A stretch of 64,000 bases of DNA. Origin: Dasypus novemcinctus (lineage: Eukaryota; Chordata; Mammalia; Cingulata; Dasypodidae). Both the position numbers and the translations under genes were made by a program. Positions within the stretch are counted from its first letter, which is position 1; the number at the start of each line of letters is the position of its first letter. Below, piece by piece: positions 1 through 11,744 of the stretch. The notes under the pieces are model-generated. The model saw only the letters and a list, made by a program, of their open reading frames with translations. It had not been told where the DNA came from and made no database searches. The stretch is taken from the NCBI RefSeq assembly GCF_030445035.2, contig NC_080694.1, forward strand, positions 69,207,147-69,271,146, written 5' to 3'.

Positions 1-400
1 CCAGGGTTCAGGCTCCCTCGGTTCCTCTCTTCCCAGGGTTCAATTTTCTCTGTGTGCAGTTCCTTTGTGTTCTCCAGAAGGTCAGCTGTAGAGTATCAGG
101 TGAGCAGCGCTCTCTCTCCCTCTCCCTGGGGCTTCTGCCATGTGTAAGGGGCCATCTCTATTCCTCTGTGGTATTCTACTTTGTGTTCATTTCCCTGGGC
201 TCCAGCTCAAGACTCCAAGAGCAAAATAAACCCTCCTTTGCCATGTCTTTTATCTGTGAGTCACCACCCACCAAGGGCCCAACTGACATGGCCCAATCAA
301 AGCCCTAATCATAATTTAATCATGCACAGGTACAGACCAGTTTACAAACATAATCCAATATCTAATTTTAGAATTCATGAACCATATCAAACTGGTTCAG
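1..400 (-). repeat. Unclassified xenarthran interspersed repeat, antisense, cut by window start
   Basis: The stretch from about 285 to 400, read on the minus strand, matches 37845-37950 on the plus strand almost base for base (shared pieces include 'gatattggattatgttt' and 'attagggctttgattgg'). Two copies in opposite orientations 37 kb apart show a dispersed family. The copy here is longer and continues to the window edge. It has no open frame and I cannot assign a class; LTR-like or nonautonomous DNA transposon are both possible. Confidence 0.55.
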
Positions 401-1529
401 TGCCTTTGGCAAACAGAAGTGTTTCTATTACTTTTGTTCTATAATATATTATTTCCTTTGTGATATTTCCATTGCTCCATTGCTTAGAAGTTTATTTTCC
501 ATTTTGCAAAATAAATATAAATATACATATTTACTTCCTATTTTTGTGTAGTAAATTTTAAACATTTAAAATTTCTATTTGAAATTTATGTAAATGTCTG
601 TTTTTGAAAATTAGATTTAACTTGTAAATATGAGGCTCTCCAGACATTTCATTACTTTAACCCATGCTGTTTATCAAATAGTCCTTCAATACTCATTACT
701 TTGTATTGTCCCTCTTTTCATAGTCAATATTCTTAGGTAAAATGAACTGGGCCTGTTTTGGACCTTTCCATTTCATTTTAATAATCTTCAAATCAGTACT
801 TTTAACTCTTATTGCTTGATAGAGCATTTCAGTACCTGGCAAAGCAAATCCTTCTTTATTACTCTTTCTAAAAATGTCTTGCCCCTTCTAAACCATTTTT
901 TCCAAATAAATCTTGAAATAAATTTGTTACAATTCAAATATAATTGTTTGAAATATCTGCATTACACTTTGCATTTTAAATAATGATTTTTATTTATTTT
1001 TGTCTCCATTTATTCAAGTTTTTTTCCTTTTGGTAAAGATAAGTAATACTTTCTCATTAAAAGTGTTCCACACATCTTGTTAGGGTTATCTTTATTAATA
1101 TCATATATTTTATTTAATTGCTTATTGTTTATTGTTGATTGTGAAGAAAGCTATACATTTTAAATATTTCTGTGATATATTTTCTATTTTCTTCTTGTTG
1201 AATCAATGGGGATTTCTAATAGATTTCCTATGGATAGTATTGTTTTAATTTCTTCTTATTCTTACCTTATTTTTGAGGGGCAGAAGTGTGTCTATCTTCC
1301 TTTAATGTTAAACAACTGCATAGAAAGTTTTGTTGAACTTTTGTCCTCCACATTTTAGTTCAGATCCTCTTATTTACAGAAGGGAGAAAGCAGGGCATAA
1401 TGAATTAAGAAGAGAATAAATAGTATGTAATGGGAGAAGCAGAATATACCTGTGATTTGAGCTGACCTAAGCTAATTTGGTCATGCCCAACTCTAAGATT
1501 ATTTTTGGTAGATAAGAATAGTCCTTGAG
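401..1529. other. AT-rich stretch without gene; possible old L1 at ~1020-1270
   Basis: No supported gene. The interval is AT-rich with many short T runs. About 1020-1270 loosely resembles the antisense reverse-transcriptase part of an ancient LINE-1, but the match is weak. Nothing else is recognised. Confidence 0.4.
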
Positions 1530-2690
1530 ATTCGAGTCTCTTGAGTATACACCAACCCCAGTGCCAGCCACAGTACAGTAAATGACACAAGAGGCATGTG
1601 TAGAAAGGTCACAACTGGGTCAAACTCCATCACACTCAGGAACACAAATCCCAAAGTAGGGCACACTGACAAGTCACTGAACTCCAGAGCCTTCTGCTAT
1701 GACTGTAGAATCTGGGTGTCTCCATAGCCTTCAGGAGCACCAGTACCTGGGGCTGTATCTAGTTTGGCTGTTTCTGAGATCATGGTGAGCTGTGCATAAG
1801 TGTGACCCCCTCTGATGACCTCCCTATTCTTTTTAAGACTCTTAGACATATAAACTCATTTGTCATTACCATACAAACTCTTAGCAATATAAATCATTAA
1901 CTCCTAGCCACATAAACCACAAAGTCTTAGCTATATAAACTCATTTGTCAAATCTCTGGACTGGCCATGTGCCAGCTGGGTCCTGAGCCACAGCGGGGTT
2001 TCCACTCCTACTCTCCAGTTTTTTGGACTTACCCAGATCAACTAATGGAGGTGAAGATGGTCAACCAGCACACCAGGGAACCTAGAGTGCCTACAACTGC
2101 AAACAGGAGAATCACATCCATCAACCATGTGGAATCTAAGCCCCCTCTCAATTTAGAGGTGGAGTGGTCATCATCATCCCAGGGTCCACAGAATGGAGGA
2201 ATAAAATATGGATTAGAGTGGACTTACTGGTATTCTACTATAGAACTATTGTGACTAGCAGTGGAAGAAATTGTAGCATTGATATGGAGACAGTGGTCAT
2301 GGTAGTTGCTGAGGGCAGGGAGAGGGAAGAAGAGATGTGATGTGGGGGCATTTTTGGGACTTGGAGTTGTCCTACATGATAATGCAGGGACAGATGCTGG
2401 ACATTATATATTCTGCCATAACAAACTCAATGTACTGGGGAAGAGTGTAAACTACACTGTAAACTATAATCCATGTGATGCAGCAGTGCTCCAAAAATGT
2501 ATTCACCAAAAGCAATGAATGTGCCACAACGATGAAAGAGGTTGTTGATGTGGGAGGAGTAGGGTGGATTGAGGTGTGGTGTATATGGGAACCTCTTACA
2601 TTTTTTAATATAACTTTTTTGTGATCTATGTACCTTTTAAAAAAGGCAATTAAATAAAAAAAATTGAAATGAAACAAAATCAGAACTCAA
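1530..2690 (+). mobile_element. LINE-1 3' UTR fragment with inverted 5' part
   Basis: 1960-2690 is the plus-strand 3' end of the armadillo-type L1 3' UTR. It aligns with 50930-51640 and ends in an A-rich tail. 1530-1955 is the same UTR in antisense, aligning with 9685-10020. The two parts are adjacent segments of the parent element, with the upstream one inverted. This is the expected product of twin priming during target-primed reverse transcription. No ORF2 sequence is present. The peptide reading at 1967-2254 is UTR, not protein. Confidence 0.8.
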
Positions 2691-3261
2691 AAAAACAAAA
2701 AACAAAACAAAACCGAATACACCTTGAAAATCTTGGGGGTAGGTGGATGGTTAAGCATTTCCCCCAAACCTTATGACCAGTTTATAATGAAAGTGACTCT
2801 GAAGAAATGCTGCCACACACAGAGAGACTTATTAAGCAGACCCTAGCAAGTGGGCAAAAAATACTCAGAAGACTGGATCAACTGAGGTTTTGAAAGGTTT
2901 TGCAATGACTCACTGTATTGCAGTAATGTGGGAACATGTTTAAGAAAGCTTAAAGAATATTTAACCTGTGGCTGCTTTGAAAACATTTGCCAAAAATCAC
3001 TTAGCTAAATTTTTATAAGGGCATTGTAATATTTGATATGGCATATTGCTGGATGCAACATGCCTCTAAAATACATGCCAGCTGCTTGGGATGGCATGTA
3101 ACAGAATAAATTGAATTGTTGAAGCTGCTTCCACTCTGGATAGTAATCTAGGGTGTCTTAGCATGTTTTTTTTTTTTCCCAATTTCTTTTTCTTTTTTTG
3201 GAAGTTTCTTTTATTTTGTCTTGTTTTTTCACTTCATTGACCAGGGTTGGCTAGCACTTGA
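2691..3261. other. Unique sequence between L1 and minisatellite
   Basis: An A-rich simple tract (about 2690-2715) is followed by about 450 bp that I do not recognise, then a T-rich run (3165-3235) that abuts the minisatellite. No gene seen. Confidence 0.4.
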
Positions 3262-6200
3262 GGGGACGAGGATGGAGTGATTCCAGGTTCCACTTACAAG
3301 TTATAATTTAGGTAAAATCACCACCTGGTACCCTTGAGGGTAAGAAGATTGGGTGATTCCAGTTTCCACTTCCCAGTTGTAGTTTAGGAAAAGCTCACCC
3401 ATCTGGTGCCCTTGAGGGGAATGGGATTGGGTGATTCCAGGTTCCACTTTGGAGATATGATTTAGAAAACATGCTTCCACCTGGTTCCCTTGGGAGGAAG
3501 GGTTTGGGGTGATTCCAGGTACCACTTCAGAGATATAGTTTAGGAAACATGCTCACACCTGGTGCATGGGGAGGGTGGAAGATGGGATGATTCCACGTTC
3601 CACTAACTGACTATTTTTTAGAAAAGAAGCTCCCACCTTTTGCCCATGTGGGGAGGAGGATGACATGTGACATTTCCAGGATGTAGTTCAGGAACCATGC
3701 TCCCACTTAGTGCCACTGAGGGGAGGAGGATGGGGTAATTCCAGGTGCCATTTCTGATTTGAATTTTAGGGAACACCTGCCACATGGGGCCAGAGAGATG
3801 AGGAGGATGGGGTGATTCCAGTTGTTATTTCAGGGATGCCACCTGGGTTCTGAATGGGAGGAGGATAGAGTGACTCCAGATGCAACTTTCAGGATGTAAT
3901 TTCAGGATCACAGGCCAAACAGGGGCCCAAAAGGTGAGAAGGGTGGGGTGATTCCAGGTTCCAAAATGAAATGTAGTAGAAACACTCTCCCTACTGGTGC
4001 CCTTGAGTGGAGGAGGATCTACTAATTCCAGGTTCAACTTCAGAGATGAAATTTAGGCAACACGCTCCCACCAGGTGCCTCCCACCAGGTGCCCAGGGAG
4101 GAGGATGGTGTGATTCCAGGTTCCACTTCCAAGAGGTAATTTAGGTACCACATTCCCACTTGTGCCCTTGGTGAGAGGAAGATGGAATAGTCCCAGGTTT
4201 CACGTCCGATATGTACTTTAGGAACCATGCTCCCATGGGGCCCATGATGGTTGGAAAATGGAGTGATTTGAGGTGCCACTACCAGAGTGTGATTTAGGGA
4301 ACACGCTGTACCCTGGGGTCTGTGAGGGGAGGAGGATGGAGTGATTCCAGGTTCAAGTTCAGAGATGTAGTTTAGTAACTGCGTTCCTCGATGGTTCCCT
4401 CAGAGTGAGGAGGTTTGGGTGATTCCAGGTTCTACTTCCTGGATGTGGTTTAGAAATACGGTTCCTCTGATTCCCGCTGGGGGAGGAGATGGGGCAATTC
4501 CAGGCCCCACTTCCAGGATGTAGTTTAGGAACCACGCTTGCACCCAGTGTTTTGATGATGGGAGGATAGAGTGATTCCAAGTTGCACTTCCGAGATGGAG
4601 CTTAGGAACTGCAACAACCTGGGAGCCCTTGAGTGGAGTAGGATGGAGTGACTTCAGGTTGCCCTCCTGAAATAATTTAGGAACCACACTGCTAGCTGGT
4701 GCCCTTGAAGGGAGGAGGGAAGGGAGACTCCAGGTTCCCTTCTGAGGAGCCCCTAGGAACCATGCTCGCACATGCAGACCGGTGGAAAGGAGGATGGAGT
4801 TCTTCCAGGTTTCATTTCCCAGGTATAATTAAGGAAACACGACATCACGTGGTGCCTTGTGGGAGGGGGTTGGGGTGATTCCAGAACCCAGTTCTGTCAT
4901 GTTGTATAGGAAATACGCTTCTACCAGGTGCCTTTTGGAGGAGGAGGATGGGGTGGTTCCAGGGTACACTTTCGAAATGTAGTTAGAAAACATGTTCCCA
5001 ACTGGTAAACTTGGGAGTTTGGGGTGATACAATATTCCACTTCCTCGGCTTAGTTTAGGAGCCTAGCTGCCACCTTTTGATAGTGGTGGGATCAGGATGG
5101 GGTGATTCCAGCTCCGCATTTCCTGGGTATAATTTAGGAACCACACACATATCTCGTACTCATGGGGATGAGGATGGGTTGATTCCAGCTTCCACTTCCT
5201 GGATGTAGTTTAGGCAACAGGCTCTTACCTGGTGATGGTGGGGGGAGGAGGATGAGGTTATTCCATATTCCACTTCCTGGATGTAGTTTAGCAGAAATGC
5301 CCCCAACTAGTGCCCATGGGGAGGAGGATGGGTTGATTCCAGGTATCACTTCCTGGATGCAGTTTTGGAAACATGACCCCACTTGTTCCCAGGGCCAGAG
5401 TGGGAGGTTTGGGTGATTTCAGGTTCCAACTATGGGATGTAGTTATGGTATGATGTTCCCACCTGGTGCCAGTAGTGGGAGGTGAATGGGGTGAGTCCAG
5501 GATCCACTTCCTGGGTATAGTTTAGGAAATTCCCTCCTACCTAGTGCCAGTGGGGATAAGAGGATGGGGTGATTCCAGGTTCCAGTACTGGGTAAGGTTT
5601 AGGAAACATGCTACCACCTGGTACCCATGGGAAGAAGAGGATGTCATGATTACAGCATCCCCTTCCTGGATTTCTAGGAAAAGCCCTCCCACCTGGTGTG
5701 CATGGGAAAAGGAGGATGGAGTGATTCCAGATTTCACTTCCTTGATGTAGTTCAGGAAACACACTCACACCTGCTGGCCATGGGAGGAGGAAGCGGGGTG
5801 ATTCCAGGTTCTACTCCCTGGTTGTACTTTAGGAAAAATCCTCTGACCTGGTGGCCCTTGGTTAAGTAAGATGGGGTGATTCCAGGCTCCGCTTCCTAGA
5901 TGTAGTAGTAGACATGGTCCCACTTGGTGCCCATGGTGGGGGGGGGGCGGAGAATTGGGTGATTCTAGATTCTAACTCATAGATACAGTTCTGGAATGAT
6001 GCTCCCACCTGGTGCCAGTTGGTGGAAGAGGATGGGGTGATTCCAGGTTCTAGTACCTGGATGTGTTTTATGAAACATGCTACCACCTGGTGCCTGTGGG
6101 AGGAGAAGGATGGAGTCATTCCAGGTTTCAATACCTTGATGTAGTTCAGGAATCACATTCACAACAACCATGGGGGGAAGAAGAGGTGGTGATTCCAGGT

Positions 6201-8576
6201 ACCATTTCCTGGATCTGGTTAAGGAAGCAAGCACCCACCTCGTGCCCATGGCAGTAGGATATCAGGGTGACTCCGTGTTCAAATTTCTGGTTGTGGTTTA
6301 TGAAACATGCTCCAACCTAGTGCCGGTGGCGGAATTAGGATGGGTTGATTCCAGGCTCCACTTCCTGGATGTAGTTCAGGAGACATGCTGCCACCTGGTA
6401 CACATGGGTTGGAGGAAAAGTTAATTCCATTTTATACTTCCTGCATGTAATTTAGGACACAGGCTTCCACTTGGCGACCCTCGGGAGAGGAGGATAGGGT
6501 GATTCCATATTACACTTCCTGATGTAGTTCAGGAAACACACTACCACCTGGTGCCCATGGGAAGAGAAGAATGGCATGATTCCAGGTATGACTTCCTTGA
6601 TGTAATTCAGTAAACACACTCACATCTGTTGACTGTGGGTGGAGAAAGGAGTGATTGCAAGTTCCACTTCTTGGATCTAGGTAAGGAAGCATGCACCTAC
6701 CTGGTGCCTGTGATTGGAGGAGGAAAGGTGGGATTCCAGGCTCCACTTTCTGGATGTAGTTTAGAAGACATGCTCCCAGCTGGTGTCCATAGCGGAAGAG
6801 GATTGGTCGATTCCAGGTTCCAATTCCTGGCTATAGTTTAGGAAACGCACTCTAACTTGTTTCCCGGTGGGGAGGAGGATCAGGTGCTTCCAGTATATAC
6901 TTCCTGGATGTAGTATAGATAGACACTTCCTCCAGTTCCCGTGGGCGGAGGAGCATGGGATGATTCGAAGTTCTAGTTCCTGGTTTTATTTCAGAGACAC
7001 ACTCCCACCTGGTGCTTGTGAGGACATATGATGGGGTGATTCTAGGTTCCACTTCCTGCCTGTAGTAAGGAAACACCTTCCAAACTGGTCACCTTGGGGA
7101 GAGACGTTTGGGGTGATTCCATGTTCCACTTTCTGCCTGTAGTTCAGGAAACACGCTCCCACCTGATGCCCATAGGGGAGGAGTCTAGGGTGATTCCAGG
7201 CTCCACTTCTTGGATGTAGTTTAAGACATGCTCCCAACTCTGCCCATGGGGAGGAGGATGGGCTGATTCCAGGTTACACTTGGGTGTAATTTAGGAAACA
7301 GCCTCCCACCTGGCACCCATGGGTAGAGAGGGATGGCATGATTCCAGGTTTCTCTTCTTGATGTAATTCAGGGAAAACATGCACACCTGGTGGCTGTGGG
7401 AGGATAAAGAAAGAGTGATTATAGCTTCCACTTCCTGGATCTAGTTATGGAAGCATGCACCCACCTAGTGTCCATGGAGGGTGTAGGATGGGGCGAGTTC
7501 AAGTTCCACTCCATATCTGTAGTTTAGGAAACACTCTCTACTGGTGCCCATGGGAGAAGTAGGATGGGGTGATTCCAGCCTCCATATCCTACAGGTAATT
7601 TAGGAAAAACGCTCTCACCTGGTTCGCAGTGGTAGGGTGGAGGGGGAGGAGTATCAGGAGATTCCAGGTTCTACCTCCTAGATATATTTTAGGGACAATG
7701 CTCCTACCTGGTGTCCATGGGGGAGGGGGAGAGGATAGGGTGATTCCAGGTTTCACTTCCTTTATGTACTTCAGGAAACACACCTGCTGACAATGGGTGG
7801 AGTAGGAAGGGGTGATCCCAGTTTCTACTTCCTGGCTGTTGTTTAGGAGACATGCTCTCACCTGCTGCCCATGGGGGAAGTATAATGGAGTCATTCCAGG
7901 CTCCACTTCCTGGGTGTAATTTAGGAAACATTCTCCCTTCCGGTGCCAAGGGAGGGAGGAGGATGTGGTGATTCCAGGCTCCATTTCCTAGATATAGTTT
8001 AGGAAAGGAGCACCACCCTGGTGCCAGTGGTGAGAGGAGGACAGGGTGCACCCTGGTGCCAGTGGTGAGAGGAGGACAGGGTGATTTCAGGCTCCATGTC
8101 CTGCATGTAATTTAGGAAAAACTCTCTTACCTGGTTCCCGGGGCGGGGCGGGGTAGGGGAAAGAGTATGGGGTGATTCCAGGCTCCACTTTCTGGATGTA
8201 GTTTAGGAGACATGCTCCCACCTGGTGCTCAAGGGAAGGAAAAGGGTTTGATTCAATTTTACAGCATTCTGGATGTAATTTAAGAAACAGGTGGCCACCT
8301 GGTGACCATGGGGAGAGGAGGAGGGGTGATTCCATGTTCCACTTCCTGAAGTAGTTCAGGAAACATGCTACCACCTGGTGGCCATGGGAGGAGGACGATG
8401 ACAGGTTGCACTTCTGAGATGTAGTTTAGGAAACATGCTCCCACCTAGTGCTCGTGGGAGGAGGAGGATGAGGTGAATCCATGTTCACTTTGTGGATGTA
8501 GTTTAAGAAACATTCTCCATCCTGGTGCTCTGGTGGGAGGCGGATGGGTTGAATCCAGGTTTCACTTCCTGATTTT
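3262..8576 (+). repeat. Large minisatellite, ~75-bp unit, ~70 diverged copies
   Basis: A single motif repeats head to tail for 5.3 kb. In order each unit reads: 'gtgattccaggttccacttc', 'ctggatgtagtttaggaaac', 'atgctcccacctggtgccc', then a G-rich 'atgggaggaggatgggg'. Successive 'gtgattcc' anchors near 3279, 3353, 3431 and 3509 give a period of 74-78 bp, so about 70 copies. Copies differ by substitutions and small indels. Early units favour 'ccttgaggggaggagg', later units 'ccatgggaggagg', which suggests successive expansions; 8005-8085 holds a very recent local duplication. Because the period is near 25 codons, minus-strand frames run through one to several units and yield spurious peptides rich in 'PGITPSS' or 'WNHPILL'. 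I infer non-coding satellite DNA. Confidence 0.93.
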
Positions 8577-8962
8577 CTCATTTTTTAAATGATTTTTAAA
8601 TTTTTTCATTCCAGATGATTCCTAACCCAGGGTACATTGTATTTATAGTCTCTTTGGTGCTAAGGAAAATACCTTGATTTGCTGAAGTTATAGTAAATTA
8701 AAGTGAAGATAAATTAATTATAGTATATTGTTGTAAGCATTTTAAGTAAAAATATTATAATATTATAATCATAAAGAAGGGTCTGTTATTACCAGTAATG
8801 TGAGATGGAGATGTGATTTTATCAATACTAAAATGCAAATTTAATCGTGTCCACTTTTTATGTCGTAGTATTTCAGTTAAGTCAAATGTTGTTCTTTTTG
8901 TCTGGAATGCCTGGGATCAAATCCCAGAATCACCGCTTAGAAGCTCTGAGTCTTTGGGCAGT
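8577..8962 (+). repeat. Direct duplicate A (partner of 18577-19225), ending in a MIR fragment
   Basis: This block matches 18577-19150 in the same orientation. Shared pieces include 'tgatttgctgaagttatagt', 'gtccactttttatgt' and 'atttcagttaagtcaaat'. About 8905-8962 ('gggatcaaatcccag...gggcagtta') is the core of a MIR SINE, also shared. Relative to copy B it has about 20 extra bases near 8640-8660 and lacks the L1 insert of copy B. An L1 tail inserted at about 8963 ends the match. Confidence 0.75.
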
Positions 8963-10075
8963 TATTATTTTTTTAAATTATCTTTTTTCTTTTTTAAAGA
9001 TACATAGGACACACAAAAAGTTACCCTGAAAAATATAAGAGGTTCCCATATTCCCCACTCCCCACTCCCCCCACTCTTCCAACTTCAACAACGTCTTTCA
9101 TTAGTGTGGTACATTCATTGCATGTGATGAGTACATTTTGGAGCATTGCTACACAGCATGGATTATAGTTTATGTTGTAGTTTCCATTCTCTCCTAGCCC
9201 ATCCAGTGGGTTACTACAGTATATATATAATGTGTGCATCTGTCCCTGCAATATCATTGAGGACAACTCCAAGTCCTGAAAATGCCCCAATATCACACCT
9301 CTTTTTCCCCTCTCCCTGCCTTCAGCAATTCCTGTGGCCACTGTCTCCAAATGAATGAAATAATTTCTTTGGTTGCTAGAGTCACAATAGTTCCATAGTA
9401 GAGTACCAGCAAGTCCACCCTAATATGTATTTTGTTCCTCCATCCTGAGGGCCCTGGGATGGCAATGCCCACTCCATCTCTAAATCAAGAGGTGGCTTAG
9501 ATCCCACATGGCTGATGGATGGAATTCTTCTGCTTGCAGCTATAAACTCTCTTGGTTTCCTGGTGTGGTGGTTGAGCATCCTCATCTCCCTGTTAGCTGA
9601 CCTGGGTAAGTCCAATGACCTGGAGAGTAGGTGTGGAAACTCTGCTGAGGCTCAGGGCCCAGCTGACATAAAGACAGTTCAAAGATTCAAGTTTTTGAAG
9701 CATACACCAATCCCAGTACCAACCATAGGTTCAGTAAAAGTGACAGAAGATGTATGCATAGACATCTGAGTCTAACTCCATCACTCTCAGGAGCACAAAT
9801 TCCAAAGTAGGGCTCTCTGGCTAGGTACCAAACTCCTAAGCCATCTGTCATGACCATAGGACCTGGGTGTCTCTGTAGCCCTCAGGAGCACCTGTACCTG
9901 GGGTGGTATCTACTTAGGCTGTCTCTGAGATCCTGCTGAGATGTGTGTAAGTGTGACCCCTCTGATGACCTCCTGACTCATTTTGAAGTCTCTCAGTCAT
10001 ATAAACTCATTTGTCTTTACCATTTCCCCCTTTAATTAAAGGTCTTTTTCTAGTTGACTCACCAGCTGGTGCTTG
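8963..10075 (-). mobile_element. LINE-1 3' UTR fragment, antisense
   Basis: A T-rich start (the complement of the poly(A) tail) leads into the armadillo L1 3' UTR in antisense. It aligns with 19228-20316 and 24815-25990 in the same orientation. It is truncated in the 3' UTR with no ORF2. Peptides read across it, such as 9021-9350, are UTR shadows. Confidence 0.85.
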
Positions 10076-10212
10076 AAAGTTGTATCACCTTGCTGAGTCG
10101 GCTCTCCTCAGCATGCCGGTGAGCCTGCCTTCACAAGGAGGCCCTGGGATGTGAGCCCAGGGCCTCCCATATGGTAGATGGGAACCCAACTGATTGAGCC
10201 ACAGCCACTCCC
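10076..10212 (-). mobile_element. DAS-type tRNA SINE fragment, antisense
   Basis: Read on the minus strand, the sequence shows the SINE head with 'ccatatgggaggccctgg' and the body 'gcctccttgtgaaggcagg'. It is short and lacks the long tail of the later SINEs. It sits between two L1 3'-end pieces of opposite orientation. Confidence 0.6.
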
Positions 10213-10288
10213 TATATTTTTTAATGTAACATTTTTTTTGTGATCTATGTACCTTTAAAAGAAAAGACAAATAAAAAAATTTAAAAAT
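10213..10288 (+). mobile_element. Extreme 3' end of an L1, plus strand
   Basis: 'ttttttgtgatctatgtacc' followed by an A-rich tail is the terminal segment seen at 2600-2670 and 51590-51640, here in plus orientation. Only about 75 bp remain. Confidence 0.7.
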
Positions 10289-10299
10289 GGAGTGTGTCA

Positions 10300-11520
10300 C
10301 AGAAACAACCTCTTATTATCAATTAAAGTAACAATACTGCAGTATGCAGCAATTCCAAATACTGCTAGTTTGTTGCAAGAAATGAATATCCAACTGTGTC
10401 ACTATCACTTTGTTTCAAAACTTGCTAAAACTTTCTTTAGTATCTTTTTATACAGTCAAGCCAGCCTGCATTCCCCTATCTGTGGAAAACCCAACAATGG
10501 ACTTTTGCATTGCTTCCCAGAGGCTATGGGCATAGCCCAACCATCTGTACTGGCATGGTGATAAAAAAATTTGGCTCTGTAGGAAAAATCTGTGGCTGAA
10601 ACCCTACTGATGACATTATGTTAACCAGTAATCCTCTTTCCAAAAATTAAAAGAAACATCAGAAATAATTGTATCCTATCTTAAAAGCCTAAAATAGGCA
10701 AACAATTAGAACAGGCTGAAAGTCTGTACTGCTCTATCAAGTTTTTAAATGTTGTTTGGTTGGGTTAAATAAACTATAACCTCTGTTGTAATTAATAAAG
10801 TACAATGTTTTCTCATGTTAATAGAGTTTGTAATATTGTTGAAATACTAAAAATGTTTCATCCTTTATCTAGCTCAAGTATTAAAATCATTGTATGTACT
10901 AATTTGGAAAAGTCCTTCATGGAAGTAGGAAAACCTCCAGCAAGCTGCTTTAAATAATAATAAAAGGGAGGGAAAAGGTGGACATTAACTTAGCCTGTGA
11001 ATTGGATGTGGCCAGCACTAATATTAGCTTTGGGTGGGGTTTGTGGCAAAGGCAAAATTGTAAACAAGTACACCTTGGTTTTTAATCACAATTCTGGAAA
11101 GAAGCGAAAAGTACAATATAAAAAAGCAATTGAGTGCAGCATAGAAGGCCCTGCTGAAAGTGAAAGATTTAACCCACTAGTGTCTGGTCACTCTGAAAAC
11201 TGCCTATCCTATACAGGGTGGTTTGCAAATACTAAAAGCAAGACAGAAATGATGACTGTTGTAAATCACCTTCAGATCTATGGAAAAACATCTGGGATAT
11301 CTGCTAGTAGTAACAGATAACTGTCTGTTATGTTCTTGCCCACTCCTCTAACACCCCTTTCAGGACTGTTGAGGCAGATGGCTTTGTGAAGATCCAGAGC
11401 CATGCCACTGAGACCTGAAAAGAAGCTGAGTGGCTCCACCAGCTCAAGAACATCACCTGTGAGTGTCTTTTATGCTCACTCCAAGGACTGTGACACTGGA
11501 CCCCTCCTGCTCTTGGGGGG
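10300..11520 (+). pseudogene. Endogenous retrovirus pol remnant: RT to RNase H, start of integrase
   Basis: Short conserved retroviral polymerase blocks appear in the correct order but in shifting frames. An RT finger-like block lies at about 10335-10440. The 'LPRGY..SPT' block is at about 10500-10550. A degraded active-site neighbourhood ('DIMLTS'-like) is at about 10600-10640, and thumb/connection-like sequence at 10780-10920. A palm-to-RNase H junction around 11000-11080 (residues 'GFGWGLWQ' in one frame) and an RNase H/integrase boundary follow. Frameshifts and stops are frequent, so it is dead. The RT blocks resemble ERV class III or related polymerases more than betaretroviral ones, unlike the downstream part. 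The 107-residue reading at 10997-11320 is a frame slice of this remnant. Confidence 0.65.
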
Positions 11521-11744
11521 GATGAGGTATGCTTTCACTGCTACAGACACTGCATTGGAACTCTTATAACAAGACAGCTACTATTTTCTGGCATATAATT
11601 GGCATTCCATACAATCCCCAAGGACAGTCTATCATTAAACATGCCAATAACACTCTTAAAACTTTGCTTATTAAAACAAAAAGGGGAAGAAGCATGGGAA
11701 AAGCTAACAAGCCCACAGCATGACATGATAGCTGTGTTATTAAC
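11521..11744 (+). pseudogene. Endogenous retrovirus integrase C-terminal remnant (class II-like)
   Basis: One frame contains 'GIPYNPQGQ' followed by a decayed 'TLKTLL' helix. This is the end of the integrase catalytic core typical of class II (ERVK/betaretrovirus) pol. The segment between the first catalytic aspartate region (about 11510-11560) and this motif is far too short, so most of the core has been deleted. The conserved glutamate motif after 'GQ' is lost. It is inactive. Confidence 0.6.

Noticed and set aside
4400-8051. Minus-strand frames of 95-131 codons with repeated Trp/Pro/Gly-rich motifs
   Set aside because: They read through the minisatellite, whose period is close to a multiple of three. 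Indels between units break the frame repeatedly and no start, splice or promoter context supports them.
3262-8576. CRISPR-like array
   Set aside because: Units are contiguous without unique spacers, and the host is a mammal.
10997-11320. 107-residue plus-strand frame as a novel gene
   Set aside because: Its sequence overlaps the retroviral RT/RNase H remnant, with matching motifs continuing in other frames on both sides.
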